Origin: DT-110 sp964342305
Lineage (GTDB): Bacteria > Bacteroidota > Bacteroidia > Chitinophagales > Saprospiraceae
Assembly: GCA_964342305.1 (NCBI GenBank)
Contig: CAYFGK010000019.1
Location: 1 to 64,000 of the forward strand
Direction: 5' to 3'
DNA length: 64,000 bases
In this document: positions 34,693-43,560 of the stretch, piece by piece
Layout of the letters: every line of letters starts with the position of its first letter
Position numbering within the stretch: the stretch's first letter is position 1
The notes under the pieces: generated by a model
Seen by the model: the letters and a program-made list of their open reading frames with translations, nothing else
Database searches by the model: none
Told to the model about the DNA's origin: nothing
Position numbers and translations under genes: made by a program

Positions 34693-35391
34693 ATGTCCAA
34701 ATACACCGACCTGAAACGGGAATGCTACGAAGCCAATATGACTCTCAACGAGCTGGGGCTGGTGATCTATACTTTTGGGAATGTCAGTGCCGTCGACCGG
34801 ACTTCCGGCGCTTTTGCCATAAAGCCGAGCGGGGTACCCTACGCAGCCCTGCGTCCCGAAGATATAGTCATTGTCGATTTCGAAAACGAGATCGTGGAGG
34901 GCGGAATGCGCCCTTCCTCCGACACCAAAACGCACGCCTGGTTGTACAAAAACTGGGAAAACATCGGTGGCATTGCCCACACCCACGCCACCTACTCGGT
35001 AGCCTGGGCCCAGGCTCAGCGCGATATTCCCATTTTCGGGACCACACACGCCGATCACCTCACCACGGATATTCCCTGTGCGGAGCCGATGCGGGACGAT
35101 CTGATCGAGGGTAATTACGAGCACAACACCGGCATACAGATTACCGACTGCTTTCGGGAGCGGGGTCTCGACTACGGGGAGGTGCCCATGGTGCTGATCG
35201 GCAACCACGGCCCCTTTACCTGGGGCCCCAGTGCCGACAAGGCTGTGTACAATAGCAAGGTACTGGAATCCGTCGCCGAGATGGCCTACCTGACCCTGCA
35301 GATCAATCCCGGTGCCCCCCGGTTAAAGGATGCCCTGATCAAAAAACACTACCAACGCAAACACGGCAAAGACGCCTATTACGGACAGTGA
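34693..35391 (+). CDS. araD: L-ribulose-5-phosphate 4-epimerase
   Basis: This 232-residue class II aldolase-fold enzyme converts L-ribulose 5-phosphate to D-xylulose 5-phosphate, linking arabinose to the pentose phosphate pathway. Seen: the N-terminal LTFGNVSAVDR-like segment (YTFGNVSAVDRTSGAFAIKPSG), the zinc-binding histidines in GGIAHTHATYSVAWA, and VLIGNHGPFTWGPSADKAVYNSKVLE, which carries the third zinc histidine. Length matches AraD. It starts 9 bp after araB. Confidence 0.96.
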   Translation: MSKYTDLKRECYEANMTLNELGLVIYTFGNVSAVDRTSGAFAIKPSGVPYAALRPEDIVIVDFENEIVEGGMRPSSDTKTHAWLYKNWENIGGIAHTHATYSVAWAQAQRDIPIFGTTHADHLTTDIPCAEPMRDDLIEGNYEHNTGIQITDCFRERGLDYGEVPMVLIGNHGPFTWGPSADKAVYNSKVLESVAEMAYLTLQINPGAPRLKDALIKKHYQRKHGKDAYYGQ

Positions 35392-35463
35392 AATGCGGCG
35401 AACGGAGCATACCCAATTCTGAATCATCGATTTCAAACGAAGGAAAAACCTATTTTCACCCTT

Positions 35464-36966
35464 ATGGAAAAAATGACCAGCAGCCATATTTGGTTCATCA
35501 CGGGAAGTCAGCATTTATACGGTCCGGAAACCCTGGAGCAAGTGGCCGGCAATAGTCGCACCATCGTCCGCGGCCTGAATGACCAGGCCGGCTTGCCGGT
35601 TCCCCTTACGGAAAAAGGGGTCGTTACCACGCCCGAAGAGATCCTGAACATCTGCGTAGCAGCCAATTCCGACGAAAGCTGTATCGGCGTGGTGGTCTGG
35701 ATGCACACCTTCTCTCCCGCAAAAATGTGGATCCGCGGACTGGCTAATTTGCAGAAACCACTTTGTCATTTGCATACGCAGTTCAACGCCGAGATCCCCT
35801 GGTCAGACATCGATATGGACTTCATGAACCTGAACCAGTCGGCCCACGGCGACCGGGAGTTCGGTCACCTGATGACCCGCATGCGCAAGAACCGCAAGAT
35901 TATGGTCGGGCATTGGGAAAGTCCCGTCATCCACGAAAAGCTGAATGTCTGGTCACGGGTTGCCCTGGGCTGGAAGGAGATGCAAACGTTGAAGGTGGCA
36001 CGGATCGGCGACAATATGCGCCAGGTGGCCGTTACGGAAGGCGATAAGGTGGAAGCCCAAATGCGCTTTGGCTTTTCGGTTAATGGATACGACACCTCCG
36101 ATGTGTTACAACATTTGCCTGATCCCGACAGCGTACCTGTTCAATCCCTGCTGGAAGCCTACGCCGATGAATACGACCTGACGGAAGCCCTGCGTCCCGG
36201 TGGAGGCCAACGCCAATCACTCGTAGAAGCGGCTCGCATCGAATGGGCTTTATCATCCTTCCTGAAGGAAGGGGGCTTTGGCGCCTTCACCGATACCTTC
36301 GAAAACCTGGGCGAATTCGTACAACTGCCCGGTCTGGCGGTACAACGCCTGATGGAACAAGGCTACGGATTCGGCGCGGAGGGCGACTGGAAGACGGCCG
36401 CTCTCTTGCGCGCCATGAAAGTGATGGCTGATGGGCTGAACGGCGGTACTTCCTTCATGGAGGATTACACCTACCATTTTACCCCTGAAAAATCATACGT
36501 CCTGGGATCGCACATGCTGGAGATCTGTCCGTCGATTGCGAATCACCGACCTTCCTGCGAAGTACACCCGTTGGGAATAGGCGGTAAGGCCGACCCGGTC
36601 CGCCTGGTCTTCGATGGAAAACCCGGACAGGCCCTGAACGCCTCCCTCATCGATATGGGCAATCGTTTCCGCCTGATCGTGAACGAAGTCGATGCCGTTA
36701 CCCCCATGGAGGCCCTTCCCAAGCTGCCCGTAGCCCGGGTACTGTGGGATGCCAAACCTGATCTCGACACGGCGGCCACCGCCTGGATACTGGCGGGCGG
36801 AGCCCACCACACCGTGTATACCCAGGCGCTCACTACCGAGTATCTGGAAGATTTTGCTGATATCGCCGGCATTGAGCTGGTGGTGATCGATACGGAAACG
36901 CGCATCCGAGATTTCAAGAATCAGTTGCGTTCGAACGAGGTGTATTACCACCTCTTTCAATCGTGA
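35464..36966 (+). CDS. araA: L-arabinose isomerase
   Basis: This 500-residue enzyme isomerises L-arabinose to L-ribulose, the first intracellular step. The family N-terminus WFITGSQHLYGPETLEQVA, the segment WMHTFSPAKMWIRGL, HTQFNAEIPWSDIDMDFMNLNQSAHGDREFG, the metal-site EGDWKTAALLRAMKVM and MEDYTYHF (Glu) and the late HHTVYTQALT are all present. Length matches AraA exactly. An ATG two codons in could also serve, but ATG 35464 is kept. It follows araD by 72 bp and precedes the symporter by 46 bp. Confidence 0.97.
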   Translation: MEKMTSSHIWFITGSQHLYGPETLEQVAGNSRTIVRGLNDQAGLPVPLTEKGVVTTPEEILNICVAANSDESCIGVVVWMHTFSPAKMWIRGLANLQKPLCHLHTQFNAEIPWSDIDMDFMNLNQSAHGDREFGHLMTRMRKNRKIMVGHWESPVIHEKLNVWSRVALGWKEMQTLKVARIGDNMRQVAVTEGDKVEAQMRFGFSVNGYDTSDVLQHLPDPDSVPVQSLLEAYADEYDLTEALRPGGGQRQSLVEAARIEWALSSFLKEGGFGAFTDTFENLGEFVQLPGLAVQRLMEQGYGFGAEGDWKTAALLRAMKVMADGLNGGTSFMEDYTYHFTPEKSYVLGSHMLEICPSIANHRPSCEVHPLGIGGKADPVRLVFDGKPGQALNASLIDMGNRFRLIVNEVDAVTPMEALPKLPVARVLWDAKPDLDTAATAWILAGGAHHTVYTQALTTEYLEDFADIAGIELVVIDTETRIRDFKNQLRSNEVYYHLFQS

Positions 36967-37012
36967 ACGAATTGCAAGAACACCATAACAACACCTTAAA
37001 GCAACCTGGATC

Positions 37013-38767
37013 ATGTCAGTATTAGCGACTATTGATTGGATTTTTATTGCCGTTTACTTTGCCATCATTTTGGGCATTGCCTGGTGGGTCATCCGCCAGA
37101 AGAATGAGACATCAGATGATTACTTCCTGGCCGGTCGAAACCTGGGATGGTTCGTGATCGGGGCGTCTATTTTTGCTTCTAATATTGGTTCGGAACACAT
37201 TGTGGGCCTGGCCGGATCGGGCGCTACCGACGGTGTGGCCCTGGCGCACTATGAACTCCACGCCTGGTGCTTACTGGTGCTTGGGTGGCTGTTAGCACCT
37301 TTTTACATGCGATCCAAGATATACACCATGCCGGAATTCCTGGAAAAGCGATTTTCACCGACCTCCCGGTACGTACTATCGATCATCTCCCTGATCGCCT
37401 ACGTACTCACCAAGGTCGCCGTTGGCATCTTTGCGGGAGGTATCGTCTTCGGAGTGCTTTTACCGGAGGTGAATGTCATGGGGCTTAACAGTTTCTGGGT
37501 CGGGTCCATTCTGATGATCGTCCTTACCGGTATTTACACCATCCTTGGTGGCTTGCGGGCGGTGGCCTATACGGAGGCTATTCAAACAGTGATACTCATC
37601 CTGGGGTCCATCCTGGTAACCTGGTACGGACTGGATGCCCTGGGTGGATGGGGCGAGCTGAAACGCATTGCCGGATCGGAGATGTTCAACCTGTGGAAAC
37701 CACTGGTTCCGGAAGGGGTGGAAGGCACCTGGGCTCCCGTAAAAACGGATACCCGCATGGCTTGGTATTTCAACAGCAATTACCCTTGGGTAGGTATGCT
37801 CTTTTGTGCGCCCATTATCGGATTGTGGTACTGGTGTACCGACCAATACATTGTACAACGCATGCTGGGGGCAGCCAACCTGACGGAGGCCCGCCGGGGT
37901 ACCATTGCGGCTGCCTTCTTCAAGCTGTTGCCGGTATTTATCTTTATCATTCCCGGTATCATCTGTTTTGCCCTGGCTGCCAGCGGCAAAATGCCGGGTA
38001 TCGCCAACGAGATTCTCGATAGCGAAGGGAATATCATCAACGCCAATGCCCAACAGGTATTTCCGCTACTTGTGGCCAATATCTTACCTCCGGGTATTCG
38101 CGGGATCGTAGTGGCCGGATTGCTGGCAGCACTGATGAGTTCGCTGGCCGGTGTGTTCAATGCCTCTTCGACCCTCTTCACCATGGATTTATACTCCAAG
38201 TTTCGTCCCAACGTATCGGAAAAACAACTCGTACGGGTAGGCCGGATCGCCACCGCCGTAATGGTCGTGATCGGTTTGCTGTGGATTCCCGTTATCCAGG
38301 GTAGTCGCGGACTCTACGATTATTTGCAGAGTGTACAGGGGTACCTGGCACCGCCGATCTTCGTGGTATTCTTCTTCGGGGTTTTCAATAAACGACTGAA
38401 TGCGAAGGGTGCGCTGGCGGCTCTAATTGTCGGTTTTGTACTGGGCTTGTTCCGCCTGATCATCGACACACCGGTGATGCTGAGCGATAGCTTTACCTAT
38501 GAGGAAGGATCTTTTTTCTGGATTCTGAATAATATGTTCTTCCAGTACTACAGTCTGTTGATCTTCCTCATCTCTGCCATCACCATGGTCGTTGTCAGCT
38601 ACGCTTCCGAGGCCCCGGCCTGGGAAAAGCTGGACGGACTCACCATCAGCACCGTTTCGAGTGAGCAACGGGCCGAGACCAAATCCACCTACCGGACCAT
38701 CGATATCGTGTTCTCGGTATTGGTCGTAGTATTGATCCTGGCTGCGTACCTGTACTTCCAGGGGTAA
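37013..38767 (+). CDS. Sodium/sugar symporter (SSS family), likely arabinose transporter
   Basis: This 584-residue inner-membrane protein has about 14 hydrophobic segments and SSS-family landmarks: the first helix DWIFIAVYFAIILGIAWWV, DDYFLAGRNLGWFVIGASIFASNIGSEHIVGLAG (sodium and substrate region), GLRAVAYTEAIQTVILILG and QYIVQRMLGAANLTEARRG, and AALMSSLAGVFNASSTLFTMDLY with the Ser/Thr of the second sodium site. It resembles SGLT-type glucose/galactose transporters. Its place right after araA makes L-arabinose the likely substrate, although that is inference. Confidence 0.92.
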   Translation: MSVLATIDWIFIAVYFAIILGIAWWVIRQKNETSDDYFLAGRNLGWFVIGASIFASNIGSEHIVGLAGSGATDGVALAHYELHAWCLLVLGWLLAPFYMRSKIYTMPEFLEKRFSPTSRYVLSIISLIAYVLTKVAVGIFAGGIVFGVLLPEVNVMGLNSFWVGSILMIVLTGIYTILGGLRAVAYTEAIQTVILILGSILVTWYGLDALGGWGELKRIAGSEMFNLWKPLVPEGVEGTWAPVKTDTRMAWYFNSNYPWVGMLFCAPIIGLWYWCTDQYIVQRMLGAANLTEARRGTIAAAFFKLLPVFIFIIPGIICFALAASGKMPGIANEILDSEGNIINANAQQVFPLLVANILPPGIRGIVVAGLLAALMSSLAGVFNASSTLFTMDLYSKFRPNVSEKQLVRVGRIATAVMVVIGLLWIPVIQGSRGLYDYLQSVQGYLAPPIFVVFFFGVFNKRLNAKGALAALIVGFVLGLFRLIIDTPVMLSDSFTYEEGSFFWILNNMFFQYYSLLIFLISAITMVVVSYASEAPAWEKLDGLTISTVSSEQRAETKSTYRTIDIVFSVLVVVLILAAYLYFQG

Positions 38768-38781
38768 CCAGAACTACCTAT

Positions 38782-38818
38782 TGTTCCATCTTCGGCCCGC
38801 CGGGCCGAAGATGGAACA
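38782..38818. terminator. Perfect 18-bp inverted repeat between symporter and HAD genes
   Basis: TGTTCCATCTTCGGCCCG is mirrored exactly by CGGGCCGAAGATGGAACA around a single C. There is no T-run behind it, so it may act as an mRNA stabilising or processing hairpin that sets expression of the upstream ara genes against the two genes that follow rather than as a full terminator. Confidence 0.6.
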
Positions 38819-38838
38819 CCAACCACAAAAACGACTAC

Positions 38839-39495
38839 ATGTTTAAAGGCATCATCTTCGATATGGACGGTACCATGGTGGACAATATGATGGTTCACCA
38901 CCGGGCCTGGCAACATAAATTGCGGGACCTGGGACTGGATATGTCGATCGAAGAAGTAAAAGAAAAGATCCACGGCATCAACGAGGAGATCCTGGAGCGC
39001 ATTTTCGGCGATCGATTCAATCCTGAAGAGCGCAGGCAGATCGCCTGGGAAAAAGAAGCCACCTACCGGGAGATCTTCCTGCCCGAGTTGAGGCTCATCG
39101 ACGGCTTACCCGCCTTTCTGGACCACATCCGGCACATGGGTATTCCCATGGCCATCGGCACCGCAGCACCACCCGAAAACGCGGAATTTGTGGTTAAACA
39201 CCTGGAGCTAAGCGACTACTTTTCCGGAGTATTCCACGCCCAGAGTGTTTCCAAAGGCAAGCCTGATCCCGAGATCTTTGAAAAGGCGGCAGCGTCCATG
39301 GACCTCCCCGCTGCGGACTGCCTGATCTTCGAAGACAGCGTTACGGGCGCAGAAGCAGCCCACCGCGCCGGCGCCAGATCGGTGATCGTTACAACTACGC
39401 ACGCCCGTGAGGAATTTGCGAAGTACGACAACATTCTTCGGTTTATCGATCATTACGAGGGCTTAAGCCTCAACGATTTATACCAACACCTATGA
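38839..39495 (+). CDS. HAD-superfamily phosphatase/phosphoglucomutase-like
   Basis: This 218-residue protein has the HAD motifs: nucleophile Asp8 and acid Asp10 in IIFDMDGTMVDN, motif II around GTAAPPEN, the lysine in SKGKPDPEIFEKAA and motif III/IV FEDSVTGAEAAHRAGA. The helical cap after motif I places it with beta-phosphoglucomutase and sugar-phosphate phosphatases; the substrate cannot be told. Its last 4 bp overlap the GH97 gene start (ATGA), so the two are coupled. It may be a sugar-phosphate repair or detoxification enzyme of the arabinose cluster. Confidence 0.85.
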   Translation: MFKGIIFDMDGTMVDNMMVHHRAWQHKLRDLGLDMSIEEVKEKIHGINEEILERIFGDRFNPEERRQIAWEKEATYREIFLPELRLIDGLPAFLDHIRHMGIPMAIGTAAPPENAEFVVKHLELSDYFSGVFHAQSVSKGKPDPEIFEKAAASMDLPAADCLIFEDSVTGAEAAHRAGARSVIVTTTHAREEFAKYDNILRFIDHYEGLSLNDLYQHL

Positions 39496-41414
39496 ACCAT
39501 GTAATTCCCTGCTGCCTGCTCTTTATTTGTTTGTTCGGGTGTACACCGGAATCTCCCCGGTCTTACGAACTCACCAATGAAGCAGAAGATATCCGGGTGT
39601 ACATCGGGTTGACCGACTCTGCTCAGGCTTTTTTCCGGATTCACCACGATGGTGCCCTGGTCCTGGACACCTCCTACCTGGGCCTTACCACGGAGAATGC
39701 CAGCTTTGAAAAAGACCTGACGCTGAGCAGCCTTCACGGGCCAACTCCCATCTCCGATTCCTACCAACTACTTCACGGAAAACAAAGGGAATACACCTAC
39801 CAGGCGCAACAATACACCATCCAGTTGACCAATAAAGACGGGTTACCGCTGGAATGCCAATTCAACTTATCCGGCGATGGCGTAGCCTTCCGTTATCTTT
39901 TGCCGAAAGGCGATTCCCTAAATGTAGTAAAAGAAGCATCCTCCTTTGGCTTCCCCGCTGACACCAAAGCCTGGATGCAGCCCATGTCGAGGGCTAAAAC
40001 CGGATGGAATGGGACCAACCCTTCCTACGAGGAATCTTACCAGATGGAAGTCCCCGTTTCGCATCCCTCGCCCATCGGTGAAGGCTACGTATATCCGGCA
40101 TTATTCCAGACCGGGCAAAACTGGGTGTTGTTGAGCGAAACGGATTTGCACCGACGGTACAGCGGAACCCGATTAACTTACGATGAGGCTATCCAGCAAT
40201 TACGGGTGACCATGCCACAACCCGAAGAGATATTTCCCGGGGGGAATCTGCTGCCTTCCGGGGTACCTCCCTTTACAACACCCTGGCGAACCATTGCCAT
40301 TGGCAGCCTGGAAGAAATCGTTGAGAATACCCTGGGCACTGACCTGGCCGCACCGGCCATCGACATGGATACCGACTTTATTGAGCCGGGCCTGGCCAGT
40401 TGGAGTTGGATCCTGCTTAAAGACGACTTTATCAATTACGAGACCTCGCTGCGCTTCATTGATTATGCATCGGAAATGAACTGGAAGTATTGTCTCATCG
40501 ATGTGGACTGGGATCAAAAGATCGGGTACGACCGGATGCAGGAACTGATCGACTACGCCGCCGGCAAGGACGTGGGGATTATCCTTTGGTACAACTCTTC
40601 CGGTTCCTGGAATAGTACCCCATATACTCCCAAGAGCAAGCTGGTGGACCCTGCCGGTCGCCGGGCGGAATTCTCCCGATTGCGAGACATGGGAGTGACC
40701 GGTATCAAGGTCGATTTCTTCGGTGGCGACGGCCAATCCATGATCGCCTATTACCACGACATTTTGCAGGACGCAGCCGACTATCAGTTGATGCTCAATT
40801 TTCACGGAGCAACCCTGCCGAGAGGCTGGCAGCGTACCTATCCCCATCTGATGACGGTGGAGGCGATCAAGGGCGAAGAATTTGTCACCTTCGATCAGGG
40901 AAATGCCGATCGGCAACCGGCACACTGCGCGCTCCTTCCATTCACCCGCAATGTGTACGATCCAATGGATTTTACGCCTATGGTACTGGATAGTATCCCC
41001 GGCATCAAGCGTCGTACCACTGCTGCTTTTGAATTAGCATTGCCCTTTCTGTTTACCTCCGGCATTCAGCATATGGCCGAAAAGCCGGCCGGCATGGCAA
41101 AGATGCCAGACTATGTGGTCCAATTGCTAAGGGATGTACCTACTCAGTGGGAGGAGCTTCGCTTTATTACGGGTTACCCGGGCAAAGAGGTGGTGCTGGC
41201 CCGGCGGGCAGGCAACCGGTGGTTCATTGTCGGCATTAATGGAGAGGCTTCCGCCAAAACAATATCCCTCGACCTGTCTTTTCTCGAAGACCAACGAGGA
41301 ATCCTGTATACAGACGGGGATGACACTGCTGCTACTATAGTTCAAAAGGAGGTGACCGCTGGCCGCATGGAGGTAAATCTGCCTCCGAATGGCGGATTTG
41401 TTATGACTTTTTAG
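39492..41414 (+). CDS. Glycoside hydrolase family 97 (alpha-glycosidase), lipoprotein
   Basis: This 640-residue enzyme has a lipobox N-terminus (PCCLLFICLFGCTPES, Cys17), an N-terminal beta-sandwich (to about 285) and a TIM-barrel catalytic domain. In the barrel, SWSWILLKDDFINYETSLRFIDYASEMNWKYCLIDVDW and GIKVDFFGGDGQSM are GH97 signatures. Asp408 in IKVDFF lies where retaining (alpha-galactosidase type) members carry the nucleophile, and VEAIKGEEF supplies the acid/base glutamate, so alpha-galactosidase or a beta-L-arabinopyranosidase-like activity seems likelier than the inverting SusB type. It is anchored outside the cytoplasm and extends the arabinose cluster towards side-chain trimming. 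Confidence 0.9.
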   Translation: MNHVIPCCLLFICLFGCTPESPRSYELTNEAEDIRVYIGLTDSAQAFFRIHHDGALVLDTSYLGLTTENASFEKDLTLSSLHGPTPISDSYQLLHGKQREYTYQAQQYTIQLTNKDGLPLECQFNLSGDGVAFRYLLPKGDSLNVVKEASSFGFPADTKAWMQPMSRAKTGWNGTNPSYEESYQMEVPVSHPSPIGEGYVYPALFQTGQNWVLLSETDLHRRYSGTRLTYDEAIQQLRVTMPQPEEIFPGGNLLPSGVPPFTTPWRTIAIGSLEEIVENTLGTDLAAPAIDMDTDFIEPGLASWSWILLKDDFINYETSLRFIDYASEMNWKYCLIDVDWDQKIGYDRMQELIDYAAGKDVGIILWYNSSGSWNSTPYTPKSKLVDPAGRRAEFSRLRDMGVTGIKVDFFGGDGQSMIAYYHDILQDAADYQLMLNFHGATLPRGWQRTYPHLMTVEAIKGEEFVTFDQGNADRQPAHCALLPFTRNVYDPMDFTPMVLDSIPGIKRRTTAAFELALPFLFTSGIQHMAEKPAGMAKMPDYVVQLLRDVPTQWEELRFITGYPGKEVVLARRAGNRWFIVGINGEASAKTISLDLSFLEDQRGILYTDGDDTAATIVQKEVTAGRMEVNLPPNGGFVMTF

Positions 41415-41481
41415 GGTTTCGGTTGATCGCTCCCGTCGAAAGTGACATGTATTGAGCATTGCCTCACCAGAATTTTCAGAG

Positions 41482-41511
41482 TTTTCCTCTAACTTGTCTT
41501 GCGTATATTTG
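41482..41511 (+). promoter_or_regulatory. Promoter of the MarR-family gene
   Basis: TTTT (41482-41485), 18 bp of spacer and an exact TATATTTG box at 41504-41511, 22 bp before the ATG at 41534. It supports that ATG as the true start over an upstream in-frame TTG at 41459. Confidence 0.65.
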
Positions 41512-41533
41512 TTTTTACGAAAATTGTGGTTGC

Positions 41534-41998
41534 ATGGATATTGGCAAGGAGATCAAGGCAAGCAGATTTCGCAGTGAATTTCACAAAGCGATGGTCAATT
41601 TGTACTACACCTATAAGTGGTATGATGATATCCTGGCCGACCTGTTCAAGCACCACAATATCCTGCCGCAACACTTCAACGTACTGATGATCCTGAAGGG
41701 AAAATACCCTGAACCCTGTACTCCCAAAGATATTAGGGAGGTGATGATGGATAAGGGGAGGGACATCACCCGCCTGGTCGATAAATTGGTTGCCAAAGGC
41801 TTTGCCGACCGGGCCCCGAATCCAGAGAACCGTCGCCAGGTAAACATCGTCATCACCGAAGACGGGCGGAAAATGGCCCAAAAGCTGAATCAGGAACTGA
41901 TGAACAAGATCCAGAGCCTGAACAACCTGACTCCGGAAGAGGCCATAGCCCTCAACGAAATCCTCAATAAACTGCGGTTGCAGAAAGAGAATGGATAG
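41534..41998 (+). CDS. MarR-family transcriptional regulator
   Basis: This 154-residue protein is a winged-helix regulator. The recognition region lies in ILPQHFNVLMILKGKYPEPCTPKDIREVMMDKGRDITRLVDKLVAKGFADRAPNPENRRQVNIVITEDGRKMAQKL (about residues 43-120), with the wing containing NPENRRQVNI, characteristic of MarR proteins. A hairpin with arms CTATCCCG and CGGGATAG (41999-42022) directly follows the stop. The divergently unrelated operon that begins 160 bp downstream has a perfect palindrome over its promoter, making it the likely target. Effector unknown. Confidence 0.92.
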   Translation: MDIGKEIKASRFRSEFHKAMVNLYYTYKWYDDILADLFKHHNILPQHFNVLMILKGKYPEPCTPKDIREVMMDKGRDITRLVDKLVAKGFADRAPNPENRRQVNIVITEDGRKMAQKLNQELMNKIQSLNNLTPEEAIALNEILNKLRLQKENG

Positions 41999-42022
41999 CT
42001 ATCCCGGCTCCTAGCGGGATAG
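41999..42022 (+). terminator. Hairpin after the MarR gene
   Basis: CTATCCCG GCTCCTAG CGGGATAG, an 8-bp perfect stem starting one base after the stop codon. A T-run is missing, so termination would be weak. Confidence 0.45.
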
Positions 42023-42067
42023 GTTCACCCTTTCGTAAAATTCATTTAAACCAAAAAAGTTTCTCCA

Positions 42068-42085
42068 ATATTTGTTGCAACAAAT
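42068..42085 (+). promoter_or_regulatory. Candidate MarR operator over the operon promoter
   Basis: ATTTGTTGCAACAAAT at 42070-42085 is a perfect 16-bp palindrome. It overlaps AATATTTG (42068-42075), one base from the TAnnTTTG promoter box. The size and symmetry suit a MarR dimer, and blocking this box would repress the operon that starts at 42160. Binding is inferred. Confidence 0.6.
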
Positions 42086-42159
42086 TTCGTTAAACCGTGT
42101 TTTATGCTCATATTTCACACACTCCTTTCAAAGGATTTCTGAAATACGTCAAGACACTC

Positions 42160-42663
42160 ATGCAAATCACCATCCTGATCATTGTTGCAGTACTCACTGG
42201 CCTATTGCTTCTTTCCCGCTACCACTTTGAAGTACGGGCCGACATCCTTATCGATGCACCACCTCGTCTGGTCTGGCAGGTCCTTACGGATATGAAAGGC
42301 TATGCCATCTGGAACGACCAGCTTGCATTCCTAGGTGGGCAACCCTCAAAGGGGGAACGCGTGCGACTCCGGCTATCGGTAGGGGGAGCTGATCCCTACG
42401 AATTCACCCCCCTCATCAATCACTGGGTACCCGGTAAAACCATCGGCTGGATCGCCCGCACGGGTATGCCCGGCATATTCGACGGAGAACACCTCTTTGA
42501 GTTGCAAGAACAAGACGGGCAGACCCTTTTGGTCAACCGGGAGGTCTATCGCGGGATCCTGGCTCCCATCATTCAACGCCAGCCAATGATGAAGAATGCA
42601 CCCGCAGGATTCGAAAAGATGAATCAACAGCTTAAAGAACATACCGAAACACTACATCCATAA
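42160..42663 (+). CDS. SRPBCC-family (START/polyketide-cyclase-like) protein
   Basis: This 167-residue protein begins with a membrane helix (MQITILIIVAVLTGLLLLSRY) and continues with an SRPBCC ligand-binding fold: VRADILIDAPPRLVWQVLTDMKGYAIWNDQLAFLGG, then GERVRLRLSVGG and TPLINHWVPGKTIGWIARTGMPGIFDGEHLFEL, ending with the long C-terminal helix ending in EKMNQQLKEHTETL. I place the start at ATG 42160 because it gives a clean membrane helix; an in-frame GTG at 42097 is less likely. It opens the operon under the putative MarR operator. Ligand unknown. Confidence 0.82.
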   Translation: MQITILIIVAVLTGLLLLSRYHFEVRADILIDAPPRLVWQVLTDMKGYAIWNDQLAFLGGQPSKGERVRLRLSVGGADPYEFTPLINHWVPGKTIGWIARTGMPGIFDGEHLFELQEQDGQTLLVNREVYRGILAPIIQRQPMMKNAPAGFEKMNQQLKEHTETLHP

Positions 42664-42666
42664 TCA

Positions 42667-43560
42667 ATGCATTATTCTGAATTCAACCAACATCGGATAA
42701 CCCTTGCCAGCGGGGTTCAAATAAACTACCGAATCGGTGGGCAGGGATCCACCATTTTACTCATGCACGGATGGTTAGGTACCAGCTATACCTGGCGAAA
42801 ACTAGCCCCAAAATTAGCAGAGGCAGGCTACCGGGTGATCTGTCCCGATATGAAAGGGTATGGAGATTCGGATAAACCCAAAGATGGATACGACGGATTG
42901 ACCTTGGTCCAGGAAATGCGGGAATTACTGCAAGCCGCAAGCGTTCACGAAAAAGTGCACGTTGTGGGGTGGGATATGGGAGCGCTTCCTGCCTATCTGT
43001 TTGCTGCCCACTATCCACAGGAAGTAGCATCCTTAACCTACCTCGATGAACCACTACCCTCGGTCAACATCCATCAGCTGAGTGCCTTTACCAGAGAAAA
43101 CTACGGAGGGTACTGGCACTTTGGGTTCAATCACGCTCCGGGCTTACCTGAGTTGTTGATCGAGGGAAAAGAACGGGCCTTTTTCCAATACCTGCATGGC
43201 CTGATGCTGGCTAATAAAGAAGCAATCACCGACGAAGACCTGGATGAGTATATGCGTACCTACACAGGCAAAGAAGGTATTACCGGGAGTAACGGTTGGT
43301 ACCGTGATCTGCTGACCACCACTGATCAATTTTCCGAAGCTATCAGAAAGGGCAAGCTTCAGATGCCTGTTTTGGCCGTAGGTGGTGAATACGGAACTCC
43401 TTACACCAAAGATCAGATAGAAGGAGTCATTGCCGATGGAGTAACCGGTGGAGTAATCCCAAACTGTGGTCACCTCATTGCAGAGGAGCGCCCCGATGAG
43501 TTATTTGATTTTATGCATGCTTTTCTTACCGGAACGGCAACCACTCGGGCAACACCATGA
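42667..43560 (+). CDS. Alpha/beta-fold hydrolase (epoxide hydrolase/haloalkane dehalogenase group)
   Basis: This 297-residue enzyme has the alpha/beta-hydrolase core: oxyanion segment LLMHGWLGTSYTWRKLAPKLAEAGYRVICPDMKGYGDSDKP, a nucleophile elbow with Asp in VHVVGWDMGALPAYLFAAHYP, and the catalytic histidine in GVIPNCGHLIAEERPDEL. An aspartate rather than serine at the elbow (G-W-D-M-G) points to the epoxide hydrolase or dehalogenase branch. It starts 3 bp after the SRPBCC gene and overlaps the next gene by 4 bp. The substrate is unknown. Confidence 0.9.
   Translation: MHYSEFNQHRITLASGVQINYRIGGQGSTILLMHGWLGTSYTWRKLAPKLAEAGYRVICPDMKGYGDSDKPKDGYDGLTLVQEMRELLQAASVHEKVHVVGWDMGALPAYLFAAHYPQEVASLTYLDEPLPSVNIHQLSAFTRENYGGYWHFGFNHAPGLPELLIEGKERAFFQYLHGLMLANKEAITDEDLDEYMRTYTGKEGITGSNGWYRDLLTTTDQFSEAIRKGKLQMPVLAVGGEYGTPYTKDQIEGVIADGVTGGVIPNCGHLIAEERPDELFDFMHAFLTGTATTRATP

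Noticed and set aside
41459..41533. TTG start upstream of the MarR gene
   Set aside because: It would place the exact TATATTTG promoter inside the coding sequence, while ATG 41534 fits both promoter and family length.
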